A stretch of DNA of 49,656 bases. Source: an uncultured Prevotellaceae bacterium (GTDB taxonomy: Bacteria; Bacteroidota; Bacteroidia; Bacteroidales; Bacteroidaceae). A program made the position numbers and the translations under genes. The stretch is from contig CADACW010000018.1 in assembly GCA_902786565.1 (NCBI GenBank), positions 1 through 49,656 on the forward strand. The letters run 5' to 3'. A model generated the notes under the pieces. That model did not search any database. It was not told where the DNA came from and saw nothing but the letters and a program-made list of their open reading frames with translations. Shown one piece after another: positions 25,447-34,422 of the stretch; the first letter of the stretch is position 1; every line of letters begins with the position of its first letter.

Positions 25447-28400
25447 ATGCGTATGAAAGATTATTTCAACCGAAGAAAGAGCAATGTTGCGATTAAGCGA
25501 GAGCAAAGCGAACCTGTTCGTTTTGCAGAGCATAAGCAACATGGCCGATCAGGCAAACTACTGCTCTTGACGCTGCTCACGATGCTCGTCGTGGGCGCAA
25601 GCCCGGCAGGGGCTGACGAACTGACCGTCAATGACGGGACGAAGACAAGTAATTATGTTCCTATCTATGGCTACTATGTAGATACTCAAAACACCACTTC
25701 GGAATTCATCATCCCTGCCGACCGACTGGAAAACCTTGAGGGTGGCACTATCTCACAGATGACCTTCTATCTCTCCACACCAGTATCAGGTTCTTGGGAA
25801 AATGTAGTATTTGAGGTATATCTGAAGGAAGTGACCGCAACAACATACGCTTCGGAAACAGCCAACACTGAGGGGACTAATACGGTTGTCTATACGGGTT
25901 CCTTGGACGGAAGCAAAAGCACAATGGTTGTACCCTTTTCTTCTAACTATGTCTATGGCGGAGGAAATCTTTTAGTAGGTTTCAAAGTAACAACAAAAGG
26001 TTATTATGCTAATACATATTTTTATGGCGAAACCTTCTCATACGGAACTTATCCAGCATTCCATAGTGACGGTGCCAGTCATAACGGACGTGACAATTTC
26101 CTTCCCAAAGTTACTTTTGAGTATACTGCTGGCGTTGGCGTAATGAAGAAGCCAAAGAATGTAACAGCCAGCAATATCTTGATGAACTCGGCCACTATCA
26201 GCTGGACGGCAGGAGGCGATGAGACATCTTGGGAAATTAGCTACGGAACTGAAAACACGGTGCCTGCTACAGATGGTAGCTATACGACTACTAACACTGC
26301 ATCTTATAACTTGACGGGTCTGACGGATGGGACGACTTATTATTTCTTTGTTCGTGCTGTAAGTGGCGACAATAAGAGTGCTTGGAGTTCTGTTGGTTTA
26401 ACCACGAAAGTGGCACCCGTTACAGCTTTCCCTTGGACAGAGAACTTCAATAGCCTCGTCTCGGGTATTCCCGCTAATTGGGATAACAGCGAGGGAACGA
26501 CTACCACAGACTCATATAAATGGAGCTATTATGCTACAGGTCATGATGGCGTAGGCGTACGTTTCAATAGTTATAATAACGGAAATGGTAACACCAATAT
26601 GCTGAAGACTCCTGCCATGAACCTGCCTACGGGTAAGCCCATGCAGCTGAGCTTCTGGTACAAGAATCCTGCCGGTGGCGACTTCTCGGTTTACGTTTCC
26701 GGTGACGGGGGAGCCACTTACACCACAGATCTTGCCACCGGGCTGACGGGCCAGAGCGAATGGAAGCAGATGGAAATGGTTATCCCTGCCGAGTTCACCG
26801 ATAACGTAGTCATCGTATTCCAAGGAACTTCAAACTATGGTTATGGCGATGCCTACATCTATCTTGACGACGTGACTGTCGAGGAGGCTCCCTCCGTGCT
26901 GAAGCCCACAGCCCTGACCGCCAGCAATCCTACCTGGCAGGGTGCCACGCTGTCGTGGACGGCTGGCAGCGACGAGACCGCCTGGAAGGTCATCTACGGT
27001 GCTACGGACTTCGACCCCGAGACCGACGGAACGACCATCGACGTCACGGAGAATCCCTACACGCTGACGGGCCTGACGCCTGAGACTGCCTACGACGTGT
27101 ATGTCAAGGCCGTAAAGGGCACCGATGTCAGTCAGGCCAGCGACAAGGCCAGCTTCACCACCACCGAGCGCTATCCTGCTCCTGCAGGCCTGACTATCAG
27201 CAACCTCACCACCACGTCGGCCACGCTGACATGGACCGCCGGCGAGGCAACTGCTTGGGAGGTGGCTGTCAACACCACCGGCGAGACCCCCACAGAGGCC
27301 GGGACCGTTGTCAATGCCGCTACCTACGAGTTCACCGAGCTCACCGAAGAAACCACCTACTACGCCTTCGTGCGCACGAAGGACGGCAACAACTACAGCG
27401 CATGGAGTGCTGCCTGCGAGTTCCTGCCGTCGGCAAACACCTATCTGACGGTGAACGACGGAACAACGACAAACTCATACGTTCCTGTTTATGGATATTT
27501 CAGTGAATCTACAAACCTGGGCGGGCAGTTCATCATCCCTGCCGCCAGTCTGACGGATGTACAGAACAAGGTCATCAAGAAGCTGACATTCTATTCGGCC
27601 ACTTCTGAGTATGCATACGGAGATGCCGAGTTCGATGTATGCCTGAAGGAAGTGTCTGACACATACTTCCCCAGCAGCTCTATGTATGCTTGGGATGCAG
27701 AGGACTGGACGAAAGTTTACAGCGGCACAATAGCTATCGTTGGAGGCAAGATGAACATCACCTTCACCTCCGACTTCAACTATGCTGGTTCCAACCTGTT
27801 GGTTGGTATTCATAAGACCTCTACCGACAAGTCTGGCTCTAACTGGAATGTTACATTCTATGGCAATAATGCAAGCAGTAACATGTCAAATTATTCGCCG
27901 AATGGAAGCAGACAGAAATTCCAGCCCAAGACCACTATCGGCTATCAGGAGAAGACTGGCTCTGAGCTGAAGGTATTCGACGGTGAGACCGAGCTGGCCG
28001 TTTCACCCGCAAGCTTTGACTTCGGTTTGGCTGAGGCTGGCACTACCCATACCTTCACGCTGAAGAACACTGCCGCTACGCCCTACGTGGCAACCATCAG
28101 CAGCAAGAATCTGACCGTTGACCCCACCAGCGTGACTCCCACCGCCGAGGGCGCTACCTTCACCGTGGCTATGCCCGCACAGGACATCACTGATGAGGCT
28201 GTCGTCATCACGCCTGCTGCCGAGAGCGGACTGGAGCCGTTCACCATCAATGTAAGCGGTACTGCAAAAGATCCTAATAAGTTGTTTGAAGATTTCTCTG
28301 GTAATGCAAAGCCCGAAGATTGGACAGCTACGGGTAATTCGTATAATTGGAGCTTTACCAGTAGTTATGCCAGCTATGGAGGATATAGTGCATCTTATTC

Positions 28401-31362
28401 CGGTAATCTGACCACTCCCAAACTTACTTTTACAGCTGGTGAGAAATTCTTCTTCGATGCGAAGATGAGTTCAACTTATAATGCTACTGCTGCTGGTATG
28501 ACCATACAGACATCAACTGATGGCAATTCATTTAGTGACTTGATGACCATTACTAGCGGGGAAATATCTTCTTCTGCTTGGAATTCTTTCTCAGTAGAAA
28601 TCCCTTCGGCTGACGTGAAATATATTCGTTTTGCCAATTGTATTTACATGGCTATAGATAATGTCTATGGCGGTTCTATTCCTGTTGAACCAAGGATGGT
28701 TGTAACCCAGCCTACTTCACTTGATTTCGGAGCCATTACTGAGAACACGGCTAAGACCTTTACGATTGCAAATACCGGCAAGGCCATTTTGAATGGTATC
28801 ACCGTCACCTCTTCAAATAGCGATGTGTTCACCATTAGTGGTGCTCCCACCTCTCTTGAAGCTGGTGCAAGCCAGGATGTAACCATCACAATGGCTGCCA
28901 CCACAACTGGCGTTCTCTCGTCTGAAATCACCGTCAGTGCTACTGATATGGAAGACGTGAAGTTCACCGTGACTGGTGCTATTGTGCCAGCAGGCTTGCC
29001 TAAGGAAGAGTTCACAGAAGGTCTGCCTGAGAACTGGACTAACAGCGGATGGTCATTTGCTGATGGTATTGCTTCTGCTAATAGTACCTCGACAATGACC
29101 ACTCCAAAGCTCGTGTTTGCTGAAGGTAGCCTCTTAGCTATTAAGATAAAGAACTATGACACGGACGCAACAAATAAAATCACAATAAAGGGCTCAACTG
29201 ACAACGGTTCTACATGGACTTACACAAAAGAAATCCCATCTTCCAATTTCATCAGCAACAGCGATTGGACGACTTTAATTATTAGTGACATTCCTTCTAA
29301 TGTAAATAAACTTCAGTTCGTTGGCTTCTATTGCCACGTTGATGAGATTGCCGGCCTGTATTATGCTCCTGAACTTGCTGTTAAGCAGGGTGAGGAGACC
29401 GTCACTTCGCCCGTAGCCTATAACTTCGGTGAGAATCTTACTGCTGATGCTACTGTGACATACACGCTGTCTAACGCAGGAGCCGGAACTCTGAACATCA
29501 CGAATGTTGCTATTACCGGCGAGGGCGCAACAGCTTACAGCACCAACTGGACTGAGAGCGTTGCAGCTCCCTTCGACCTTACTATCACGCGCACATACGA
29601 CGGCACCCGCACTGGCGTACAGGAGGCCGTTGTTACCGTTACTACAGACGACGGTGACTTTGTTGTCAACGTTACTGGCAGCGACCGTGGCTATGACGCC
29701 CCTGAGATGAGCATTGACGCTACTCCTATTGATTTCGGCAAGGTGTCTGCTAACGACAGCAAGACCATTACGGTGACCAACATTGGAACTGGGTCGATGA
29801 CTGTCAACATAACAAGTGACAACGCCCTGTTTACCATTAATCCCGCTCAACTGACAGAAATTGGCGCAAATCAGAGCAAAGACTTTACCGTGACCTTCAA
29901 TTATAACAATGTAGAAGGTAATTACGGTGAAAAGACTGCTAACATCACCGTTACCCCGACCTATGACGAGACAGCAAACGTTATCATTGCTGCTACGGCA
30001 AAGGCCAAGAATCCTAATGTGTGGAGCGAGGAATTTGCAGATGCAAACATTGAGGAAAGAGGCTGGACTAAGGGCGGCTGGAGCATCACCGATGGCAAGG
30101 CTGTAGGTAATAGTGGAGCCGGATACCTGTACACTCCTTACCTTGAAGTGGCTGATGCAAGCGAAGAGCTTACCGTCGATTATGAGATTACAAGCAGCTT
30201 CGGTGCTGCCATCACTTATCAAGTGTCAACAGACCGTGGTGCTACTTGGTCAGCAGCCAAATACTATCCTGCAGATTATGGTAAGACCTATGAATCACTT
30301 CCTAATGGCGACAAGGGTACATTCACTATCTCTGTAGATGCCGCTGGCGTTTATCAGTTCCGTTTCCAGGCTATGGGTTACAATCTTGACAACTTCGAAG
30401 GCTTCAAGCGCTATGTTCCTGAACACGATGCCGAGATTACTGACACCAACATTCCTACTAACGGCTATGTGGGCAGAAGCTACACGGCTACTGTGACTGT
30501 CGCCGAGAAACTCGGCAAGGAAGGTGAGAATGCCACGGCTACGCTGTACTTCGGCGATGAGGCAATGGCTTCCGAGACCAAAAACCTGACCGCAGGCGGA
30601 AACACTGAGTTCACGCTGACCTTCACTCCCGAAGATGCTCAGAGCGCTACAGCTAAGATTGTGGTGAGCTACGCTGGCGGCGAGCTCAACGGCACGTCAA
30701 AGAGCGTGACCATCCACGAGGTTATCACCTTCGACGAGGCTAACGGCAATGCTGTCGAGTCTGGCCAGCTGGTGCCCGTACTGCTGAAGCGCAGCTTCAT
30801 CCAGGGCTGGAACACCATCTGCGTGCCCTTCGCCATCCTGAACCCCAAGTCGGTGTTTGGCGACAATGTGAAAATCTATCAGTTCACGAGCTACAGTGCT
30901 GAACAAGGTCTGGGCTTCACAGCCATCAACCTGAGCAATGGCATGGACGCCGGCGTTCCCTACCTGGCTTACATCCCCAGCGCTGTCAGCAGCGAGCTGT
31001 TCTTCGAGAGCGTCTCTATTTCACCTGCCACACATGATGCTGTATTTGGTGGTGTCACCTTTACAGGCTGCTTCGACCCGATACTTACCGGCAACCTGAC
31101 TGGCAACTACGTGCTGACCACAGAGGCCAAGATTGCCAAGGCTGGCTCCAATGCTTCGATGAAGGCCTTCCGCGCTTACTTCACAGCTCCTGCTGGTGCC
31201 CGTATGACCATCAACTTCGACAACAGCACCACTGGCATTGGCGCTATCACTACCGATGGCGAACTGGAGGTTGGCGCAATGTACAACCTGCAGGGCCAGA
31301 AGGTGCAGGGCACCCAGAAGGGTCTCTACATCATCAACGGCAAGAAAGTTGTGCGCAAGTAA
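25447..31362 (+). CDS. Giant secreted protein with FN3 and choice-of-anchor-D-type domains and sorting tail
   Basis: 1971 residues. A long basic N-terminal region (about 37 residues) precedes the signal-peptide hydrophobic core LLLLTLLTMLVVGASPAGA. The body has two copies of a module opening LTVNDGTxTxxYVPxYGY (about residues 60 and 673), three FN3 domains with PTALTASNPTWQGATLSWTA-like openings (about 235-320, 480-570, 575-660), two or three MAM/jelly-roll-like segments, and HYDIN/choice-of-anchor-D-type Ig domains (TSLDFGAITENTAKTFTIAN near 1095; PIDFGKVSANDSKTITVTN near 1425). The C-terminus NLQGQKVQGTQKGLYIINGKKVV is the Prevotella-type tail linked to type IX-like secretion. It is probably a cell-surface adhesin or scaffold. 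No promoter of standard form was found in the 44 bases upstream. Confidence 0.85.
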   Translation: MRMKDYFNRRKSNVAIKREQSEPVRFAEHKQHGRSGKLLLLTLLTMLVVGASPAGADELTVNDGTKTSNYVPIYGYYVDTQNTTSEFIIPADRLENLEGGTISQMTFYLSTPVSGSWENVVFEVYLKEVTATTYASETANTEGTNTVVYTGSLDGSKSTMVVPFSSNYVYGGGNLLVGFKVTTKGYYANTYFYGETFSYGTYPAFHSDGASHNGRDNFLPKVTFEYTAGVGVMKKPKNVTASNILMNSATISWTAGGDETSWEISYGTENTVPATDGSYTTTNTASYNLTGLTDGTTYYFFVRAVSGDNKSAWSSVGLTTKVAPVTAFPWTENFNSLVSGIPANWDNSEGTTTTDSYKWSYYATGHDGVGVRFNSYNNGNGNTNMLKTPAMNLPTGKPMQLSFWYKNPAGGDFSVYVSGDGGATYTTDLATGLTGQSEWKQMEMVIPAEFTDNVVIVFQGTSNYGYGDAYIYLDDVTVEEAPSVLKPTALTASNPTWQGATLSWTAGSDETAWKVIYGATDFDPETDGTTIDVTENPYTLTGLTPETAYDVYVKAVKGTDVSQASDKASFTTTERYPAPAGLTISNLTTTSATLTWTAGEATAWEVAVNTTGETPTEAGTVVNAATYEFTELTEETTYYAFVRTKDGNNYSAWSAACEFLPSANTYLTVNDGTTTNSYVPVYGYFSESTNLGGQFIIPAASLTDVQNKVIKKLTFYSATSEYAYGDAEFDVCLKEVSDTYFPSSSMYAWDAEDWTKVYSGTIAIVGGKMNITFTSDFNYAGSNLLVGIHKTSTDKSGSNWNVTFYGNNASSNMSNYSPNGSRQKFQPKTTIGYQEKTGSELKVFDGETELAVSPASFDFGLAEAGTTHTFTLKNTAATPYVATISSKNLTVDPTSVTPTAEGATFTVAMPAQDITDEAVVITPAAESGLEPFTINVSGTAKDPNKLFEDFSGNAKPEDWTATGNSYNWSFTSSYASYGGYSASYSGNLTTPKLTFTAGEKFFFDAKMSSTYNATAAGMTIQTSTDGNSFSDLMTITSGEISSSAWNSFSVEIPSADVKYIRFANCIYMAIDNVYGGSIPVEPRMVVTQPTSLDFGAITENTAKTFTIANTGKAILNGITVTSSNSDVFTISGAPTSLEAGASQDVTITMAATTTGVLSSEITVSATDMEDVKFTVTGAIVPAGLPKEEFTEGLPENWTNSGWSFADGIASANSTSTMTTPKLVFAEGSLLAIKIKNYDTDATNKITIKGSTDNGSTWTYTKEIPSSNFISNSDWTTLIISDIPSNVNKLQFVGFYCHVDEIAGLYYAPELAVKQGEETVTSPVAYNFGENLTADATVTYTLSNAGAGTLNITNVAITGEGATAYSTNWTESVAAPFDLTITRTYDGTRTGVQEAVVTVTTDDGDFVVNVTGSDRGYDAPEMSIDATPIDFGKVSANDSKTITVTNIGTGSMTVNITSDNALFTINPAQLTEIGANQSKDFTVTFNYNNVEGNYGEKTANITVTPTYDETANVIIAATAKAKNPNVWSEEFADANIEERGWTKGGWSITDGKAVGNSGAGYLYTPYLEVADASEELTVDYEITSSFGAAITYQVSTDRGATWSAAKYYPADYGKTYESLPNGDKGTFTISVDAAGVYQFRFQAMGYNLDNFEGFKRYVPEHDAEITDTNIPTNGYVGRSYTATVTVAEKLGKEGENATATLYFGDEAMASETKNLTAGGNTEFTLTFTPEDAQSATAKIVVSYAGGELNGTSKSVTIHEVITFDEANGNAVESGQLVPVLLKRSFIQGWNTICVPFAILNPKSVFGDNVKIYQFTSYSAEQGLGFTAINLSNGMDAGVPYLAYIPSAVSSELFFESVSISPATHDAVFGGVTFTGCFDPILTGNLTGNYVLTTEAKIAKAGSNASMKAFRAYFTAPAGARMTINFDNSTTGIGAITTDGELEVGAMYNLQGQKVQGTQKGLYIINGKKVVRK

Positions 31363-31400
31363 ACAGAATGAATCACAAAAAGTTAAAACGCTAAACAGTT

Positions 31401-31592
31401 ATGAAAAAGACATATTTTCAGCCGCAGACCCTTGTGGTCACCGTGATGACCCAGGGTATGCTTGCCTTTTCCAAATTGGAAGGCCAAGAAAACCAAAATA
31501 ACGTCAGCGTCACCTTGACGGAGACTGAATATGACGGAGAGGGAGCCGCCCGCCGTAGTTCGGTCTGGGACGATGAGGGAGATGAGTACTAA
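31401..31592 (+). CDS. Small acidic protein of the MKKTYxxP type
   Basis: 63 residues, starting MKKTYFQPQTLVVTVMTQGM and ending in an Arg-Arg-Ser-Ser then acidic tail WDDEGDEY. No signal peptide or membrane segment is evident. Short proteins with this MKK-Y-x-x-P start are common in Prevotella and have no known role. It follows the giant secreted protein by 38 bases and precedes a strong terminator, so it is probably co-transcribed. A precursor-peptide role is possible, but no modifying enzyme is nearby. Confidence 0.65.
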   Translation: MKKTYFQPQTLVVTVMTQGMLAFSKLEGQENQNNVSVTLTETEYDGEGAARRSSVWDDEGDEY

Positions 31593-31619
31593 GCTTCCCC
31601 TCTGACCCTTATACTTTAG

Positions 31620-31673
31620 CTGCCGCCCTAAGTGCTTCCAGAAGCGACTTAGGGCGGCAGTGCTGTTTTTTTT
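31620..31673 (+). terminator. Strong Rho-independent terminator
   Basis: Arms 31620-31633 and 31647-31660 (CTGCCGCCCTAAGT/ACTTAGGGCGGCAG) form a perfect 14-bp stem, extended by the inner CTTC/GAAG. Eight to nine T follow at 31665-31673. It ends the giant protein unit. Confidence 0.9.
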
Positions 31674-31685
31674 GAGGGTCTTTTC

Positions 31686-31716
31686 TTGGCTGTTACGAAA
31701 TAAATGCTTAACTTTG
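31686..31716 (+). promoter_or_regulatory. Bacteroidetes promoter of buk
   Basis: TTGG (31686-31689), 19 bases, TAACTTTG (31709-31716), in the recurring context TTTTCTTGGCTGTTAC. A small hairpin CTGCC-TTCA-GGCAG (31743-31756) and an 8-codon frame lie in the leader. Confidence 0.85.
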
Positions 31717-31771
31717 CAGCAATTAATCAATTGTGTGCAACGCTGCCTTCAGGCAGTGCCTCATTGAAGAT

Positions 31772-31798
31772 ATGGAAAACCAAAACCGAGAACTATGA
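31772..31798 (+). other. Upstream mini reading frame overlapping the buk start
   Basis: ATG 31772 encodes MENQNREL and stops at TGA 31796-31798, overlapping the buk ATG as ATGA. It could couple translation to buk. It may equally be chance: there is no supporting evidence beyond the overlap. Confidence 0.3.
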
Positions 31799-32856
31799 AA
31801 ATACTTGCTATCAATCCTGGAATGATTTCCACAAAGGTGGGCGTGTTCAACGACGAAGAACTGGTGATGCACGCCACGTTAAACCACCCATACGAGGAAC
31901 TGTGCCGCTATCCGTTCATCATGGACGAGTTCGACTACCGCAAAGAGAAGGTGATGGAGGAACTGCAACGACAGCACATCGGCATGGACTTCGACGTCGT
32001 GGTGGGCCGCGGCGGACTGGTGAAGCCCATAGAAAGCGGCGTCTACGAACTGAACGACAAGGTGATTGAGGACACGCGCCACCCCCGCCTGCAGCACGCC
32101 TGCAACCTGGGCTCGCTGATGGCCCTGAGCATTGCCCGCGAGATAGAGGGCTGCCGCGCCTTCACCGTAGACCCCGGCGTGGTGGACGAGCTGGACGACG
32201 TGGCCCGCATCACCGGACTGCCCGAAATGCCCCACCAGACCATCTGGCACGCCCTGAACCAGCGCGAGATAGCCAAGCGCTACTGCAAGGAGCACGGCGT
32301 GAAGTACGAGGAGCAGGACCTCATTGTCTGCCACATGGGCAGCGGCATTTCATTCGCCATGCACCACCACGGACGGGCCATAGAGTGCAGCGACGCCCTG
32401 AGCGGCGACGGGCCCTTCTCGCCCTCAAGGGCGGGCATGCTGCCCACGGTGCAACTGGTGCAACTGTGCTACAGCGGCAAATACACCGAGAAGGAGATGC
32501 TGCGCAAGATCAACGGCCACAGCGGACTGACGGCCCACTTGGGCACCAACGACGTGCGCGAGGTGGAGCGGCGCATTGCCGAGGGCGACGAGAAGGCGCG
32601 GCTGGTGCTCGATGCCATGATCTACAGCATTGCACGGTGGCTGGCCTCGCTGGCCCCCGCCACCAACGGCCATGTAGACGCCGTCATCCTGACCGGCGCC
32701 ATAGCCCACAGCCAGTACATCACCGACGGGCTGAAACGCCGCATCAGTTTTCTGGCCCCAGTCTTCGTCTACCCCGGCGAGGACGAGCTGACCGCTCTGG
32801 CCATGAACGTGTTACGCGCCATGCGTGGCGAGCAGGAGATAAAGGTCTATCAGTAA
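31795..32856 (+). CDS. buk: Butyrate kinase
   Basis: 353 residues of the acetokinase family, which interconverts butyryl phosphate and butyrate with ADP/ATP in the cytosol. Family blocks are the N-terminal phosphate-1 loop ILAINPGMISTKVGVF, VGRGGLVKPI, RHPRLQHACNLGS, the ICHMGSG-like VCHMGSGISF and the C-terminal adenosine loop DAVILTGAIAHS. No phosphate butyryltransferase (ptb) gene lies beside it in this window, so it may act on other short- or branched-chain acids, or ptb is elsewhere. It has its own promoter. Confidence 0.93.
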   Translation: MKILAINPGMISTKVGVFNDEELVMHATLNHPYEELCRYPFIMDEFDYRKEKVMEELQRQHIGMDFDVVVGRGGLVKPIESGVYELNDKVIEDTRHPRLQHACNLGSLMALSIAREIEGCRAFTVDPGVVDELDDVARITGLPEMPHQTIWHALNQREIAKRYCKEHGVKYEEQDLIVCHMGSGISFAMHHHGRAIECSDALSGDGPFSPSRAGMLPTVQLVQLCYSGKYTEKEMLRKINGHSGLTAHLGTNDVREVERRIAEGDEKARLVLDAMIYSIARWLASLAPATNGHVDAVILTGAIAHSQYITDGLKRRISFLAPVFVYPGEDELTALAMNVLRAMRGEQEIKVYQ

Positions 32857-32859
32857 ACG

Positions 32860-32891
32860 TTTGGCCGTTACGCAAATTATTCGTAACTTTG
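32860..32891 (+). promoter_or_regulatory. Bacteroidetes promoter of pepD
   Basis: TTTGG (32860-32864), 19 bases, TAACTTTG (32884-32891). It begins right after the buk stop codon. Confidence 0.85.
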
Positions 32892-32951
32892 CAGCGCCTA
32901 AGGAAAAACCACAGATATTATTAACCTATAAAAACAAAAGAGAGAAAAAAA

Positions 32952-34412
32952 ATGAACGAGATTCAGAACCTACAGCCCCAGTGCGTATGGAAGAACTTCT
33001 ACGCCCTGACGCAAGTGCCCCGCCCCAGCGGCCATCTTGAGAAAATCCAGCAGTTCCTGCTCGACTTCGGCCAGCAGTGCGGCGTCTATGCCGTGAAGGA
33101 CCCCGCCGGCAACATCCACTTCCGCAAGCCCGCCACCCCCGGCATGGAGAACCGCAAGGGCATCATCCTGCAGGCACACATGGACATGGTGCCGCAGAAG
33201 ACGCCGGAGTCAACCCACAACTTCGAGACTGACCCCATACAGCCGTGGATTGACGGCGAGTGGGTGAAAGCCAAGGGAACGACCCTCGGTGCCGACAACG
33301 GCCTGGGCGTGGCCGCCATCATGGCCATCATGGAGGACAAGACGCTGAAGCACGGACCCATCGACGCCCTCATCACCCGCGATGAAGAGACGGGCATGTA
33401 CGGCGCCAACGAACTGTCCGAGGGCGAGCTGCAGGGCGACATATTGTTGAACCTCGACTCGGAGCACTGGGGCAAGTTCGTCATCGGCTCGGCCGGTGGC
33501 ATCGACGTGACCGCCACGCTCGACTACAAGGAGGCAGAGACCGACGCCGACGACGCTGCCGTGCGCATCACCGTGCAAGGCCTGCGCGGCGGCCACAGCG
33601 GACTGGAAATCAACGAGGGCCGAGGCAACGCCAACAAGCTGCTGGTGCAGGTGGTACGCCAGGCCATCGAGGACTGCGAGGCCCGTCTGGCCACGTGGCA
33701 CGGCGGCAACATGCGCAACGCCATCCCCTTCAAGGCCGAGGCTGTGCTCACCCTGCCGAAAGAGAACATCGCCGCCCTTCGCGAGGCCGTGGACGACTGG
33801 CGGGAGACCTTCAACGACGAGTTCAAGCTGATTGAGCCGCAGGGCATCAACGTTGACATTGAAGAGGTGGAAACCCCGAAGACACAGGTGCCCGAAGAGA
33901 TTCAGGACAACATCATCGATGCCATCTTCGCCTGCCACGACGGCGTCATCCGCTTCATCCCCGCCTACCCCGCCGTGGTCGAGACCTCCAGCAACCTGGC
34001 CATCATCGACATTGCCGAAGGCCACGCCGGCATAAAGATACTGGCACGCTCCAGCCGCGAGGACATGAAGGAATACGTGGTGACAATGCTCAAGAGCTGC
34101 TTCGCCATGGCCGGCATGAAGGTGGAGACCGCAGGCAGCTACGGCGGCTGGGACCCCAACCCCGACTCAGAGATTCTGCACCTGCTGCTGAAGGAGTACA
34201 AGGAGCTGTTCGGCCAGGACGGCATCATCCAGGTGGACCACGCCGGACTGGAGTGCTCTGTCATCCTGGGCAAGTACCCCTGGCTGGACATCGTCAGCCT
34301 CGGCCCCACGATGAAGTCGCCCCACACCACCACCGAGCGCGCCCTCATCGCCACCGTCGAGCCTTTCTGGCAGCTGCTCAAAAAGACTTTGGAAGATGTG
34401 CCCGTCAAGTGA
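32952..34412 (+). CDS. pepD: Aminoacyl-histidine dipeptidase (PepD, M20 family)
   Basis: 486 residues, the usual length. The cytosolic zinc dipeptidase cleaves Xaa-His and other dipeptides. Metal and catalytic motifs are ILQAHMDMVPQK (His/Asp near 77-79), LGADNGLGVAA (Asp near 115), DEETGMYGA (Glu pair near 145) and GLRGGHSGLEI. The C-terminal half carries the lid domain and the last His (VDHAGLECSVILGKYP region). The sulfatase gene follows after 10 bases. Confidence 0.95.
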   Translation: MNEIQNLQPQCVWKNFYALTQVPRPSGHLEKIQQFLLDFGQQCGVYAVKDPAGNIHFRKPATPGMENRKGIILQAHMDMVPQKTPESTHNFETDPIQPWIDGEWVKAKGTTLGADNGLGVAAIMAIMEDKTLKHGPIDALITRDEETGMYGANELSEGELQGDILLNLDSEHWGKFVIGSAGGIDVTATLDYKEAETDADDAAVRITVQGLRGGHSGLEINEGRGNANKLLVQVVRQAIEDCEARLATWHGGNMRNAIPFKAEAVLTLPKENIAALREAVDDWRETFNDEFKLIEPQGINVDIEEVETPKTQVPEEIQDNIIDAIFACHDGVIRFIPAYPAVVETSSNLAIIDIAEGHAGIKILARSSREDMKEYVVTMLKSCFAMAGMKVETAGSYGGWDPNPDSEILHLLLKEYKELFGQDGIIQVDHAGLECSVILGKYPWLDIVSLGPTMKSPHTTTERALIATVEPFWQLLKKTLEDVPVK

Positions 34413-34422
34413 AGAGTGAAGA

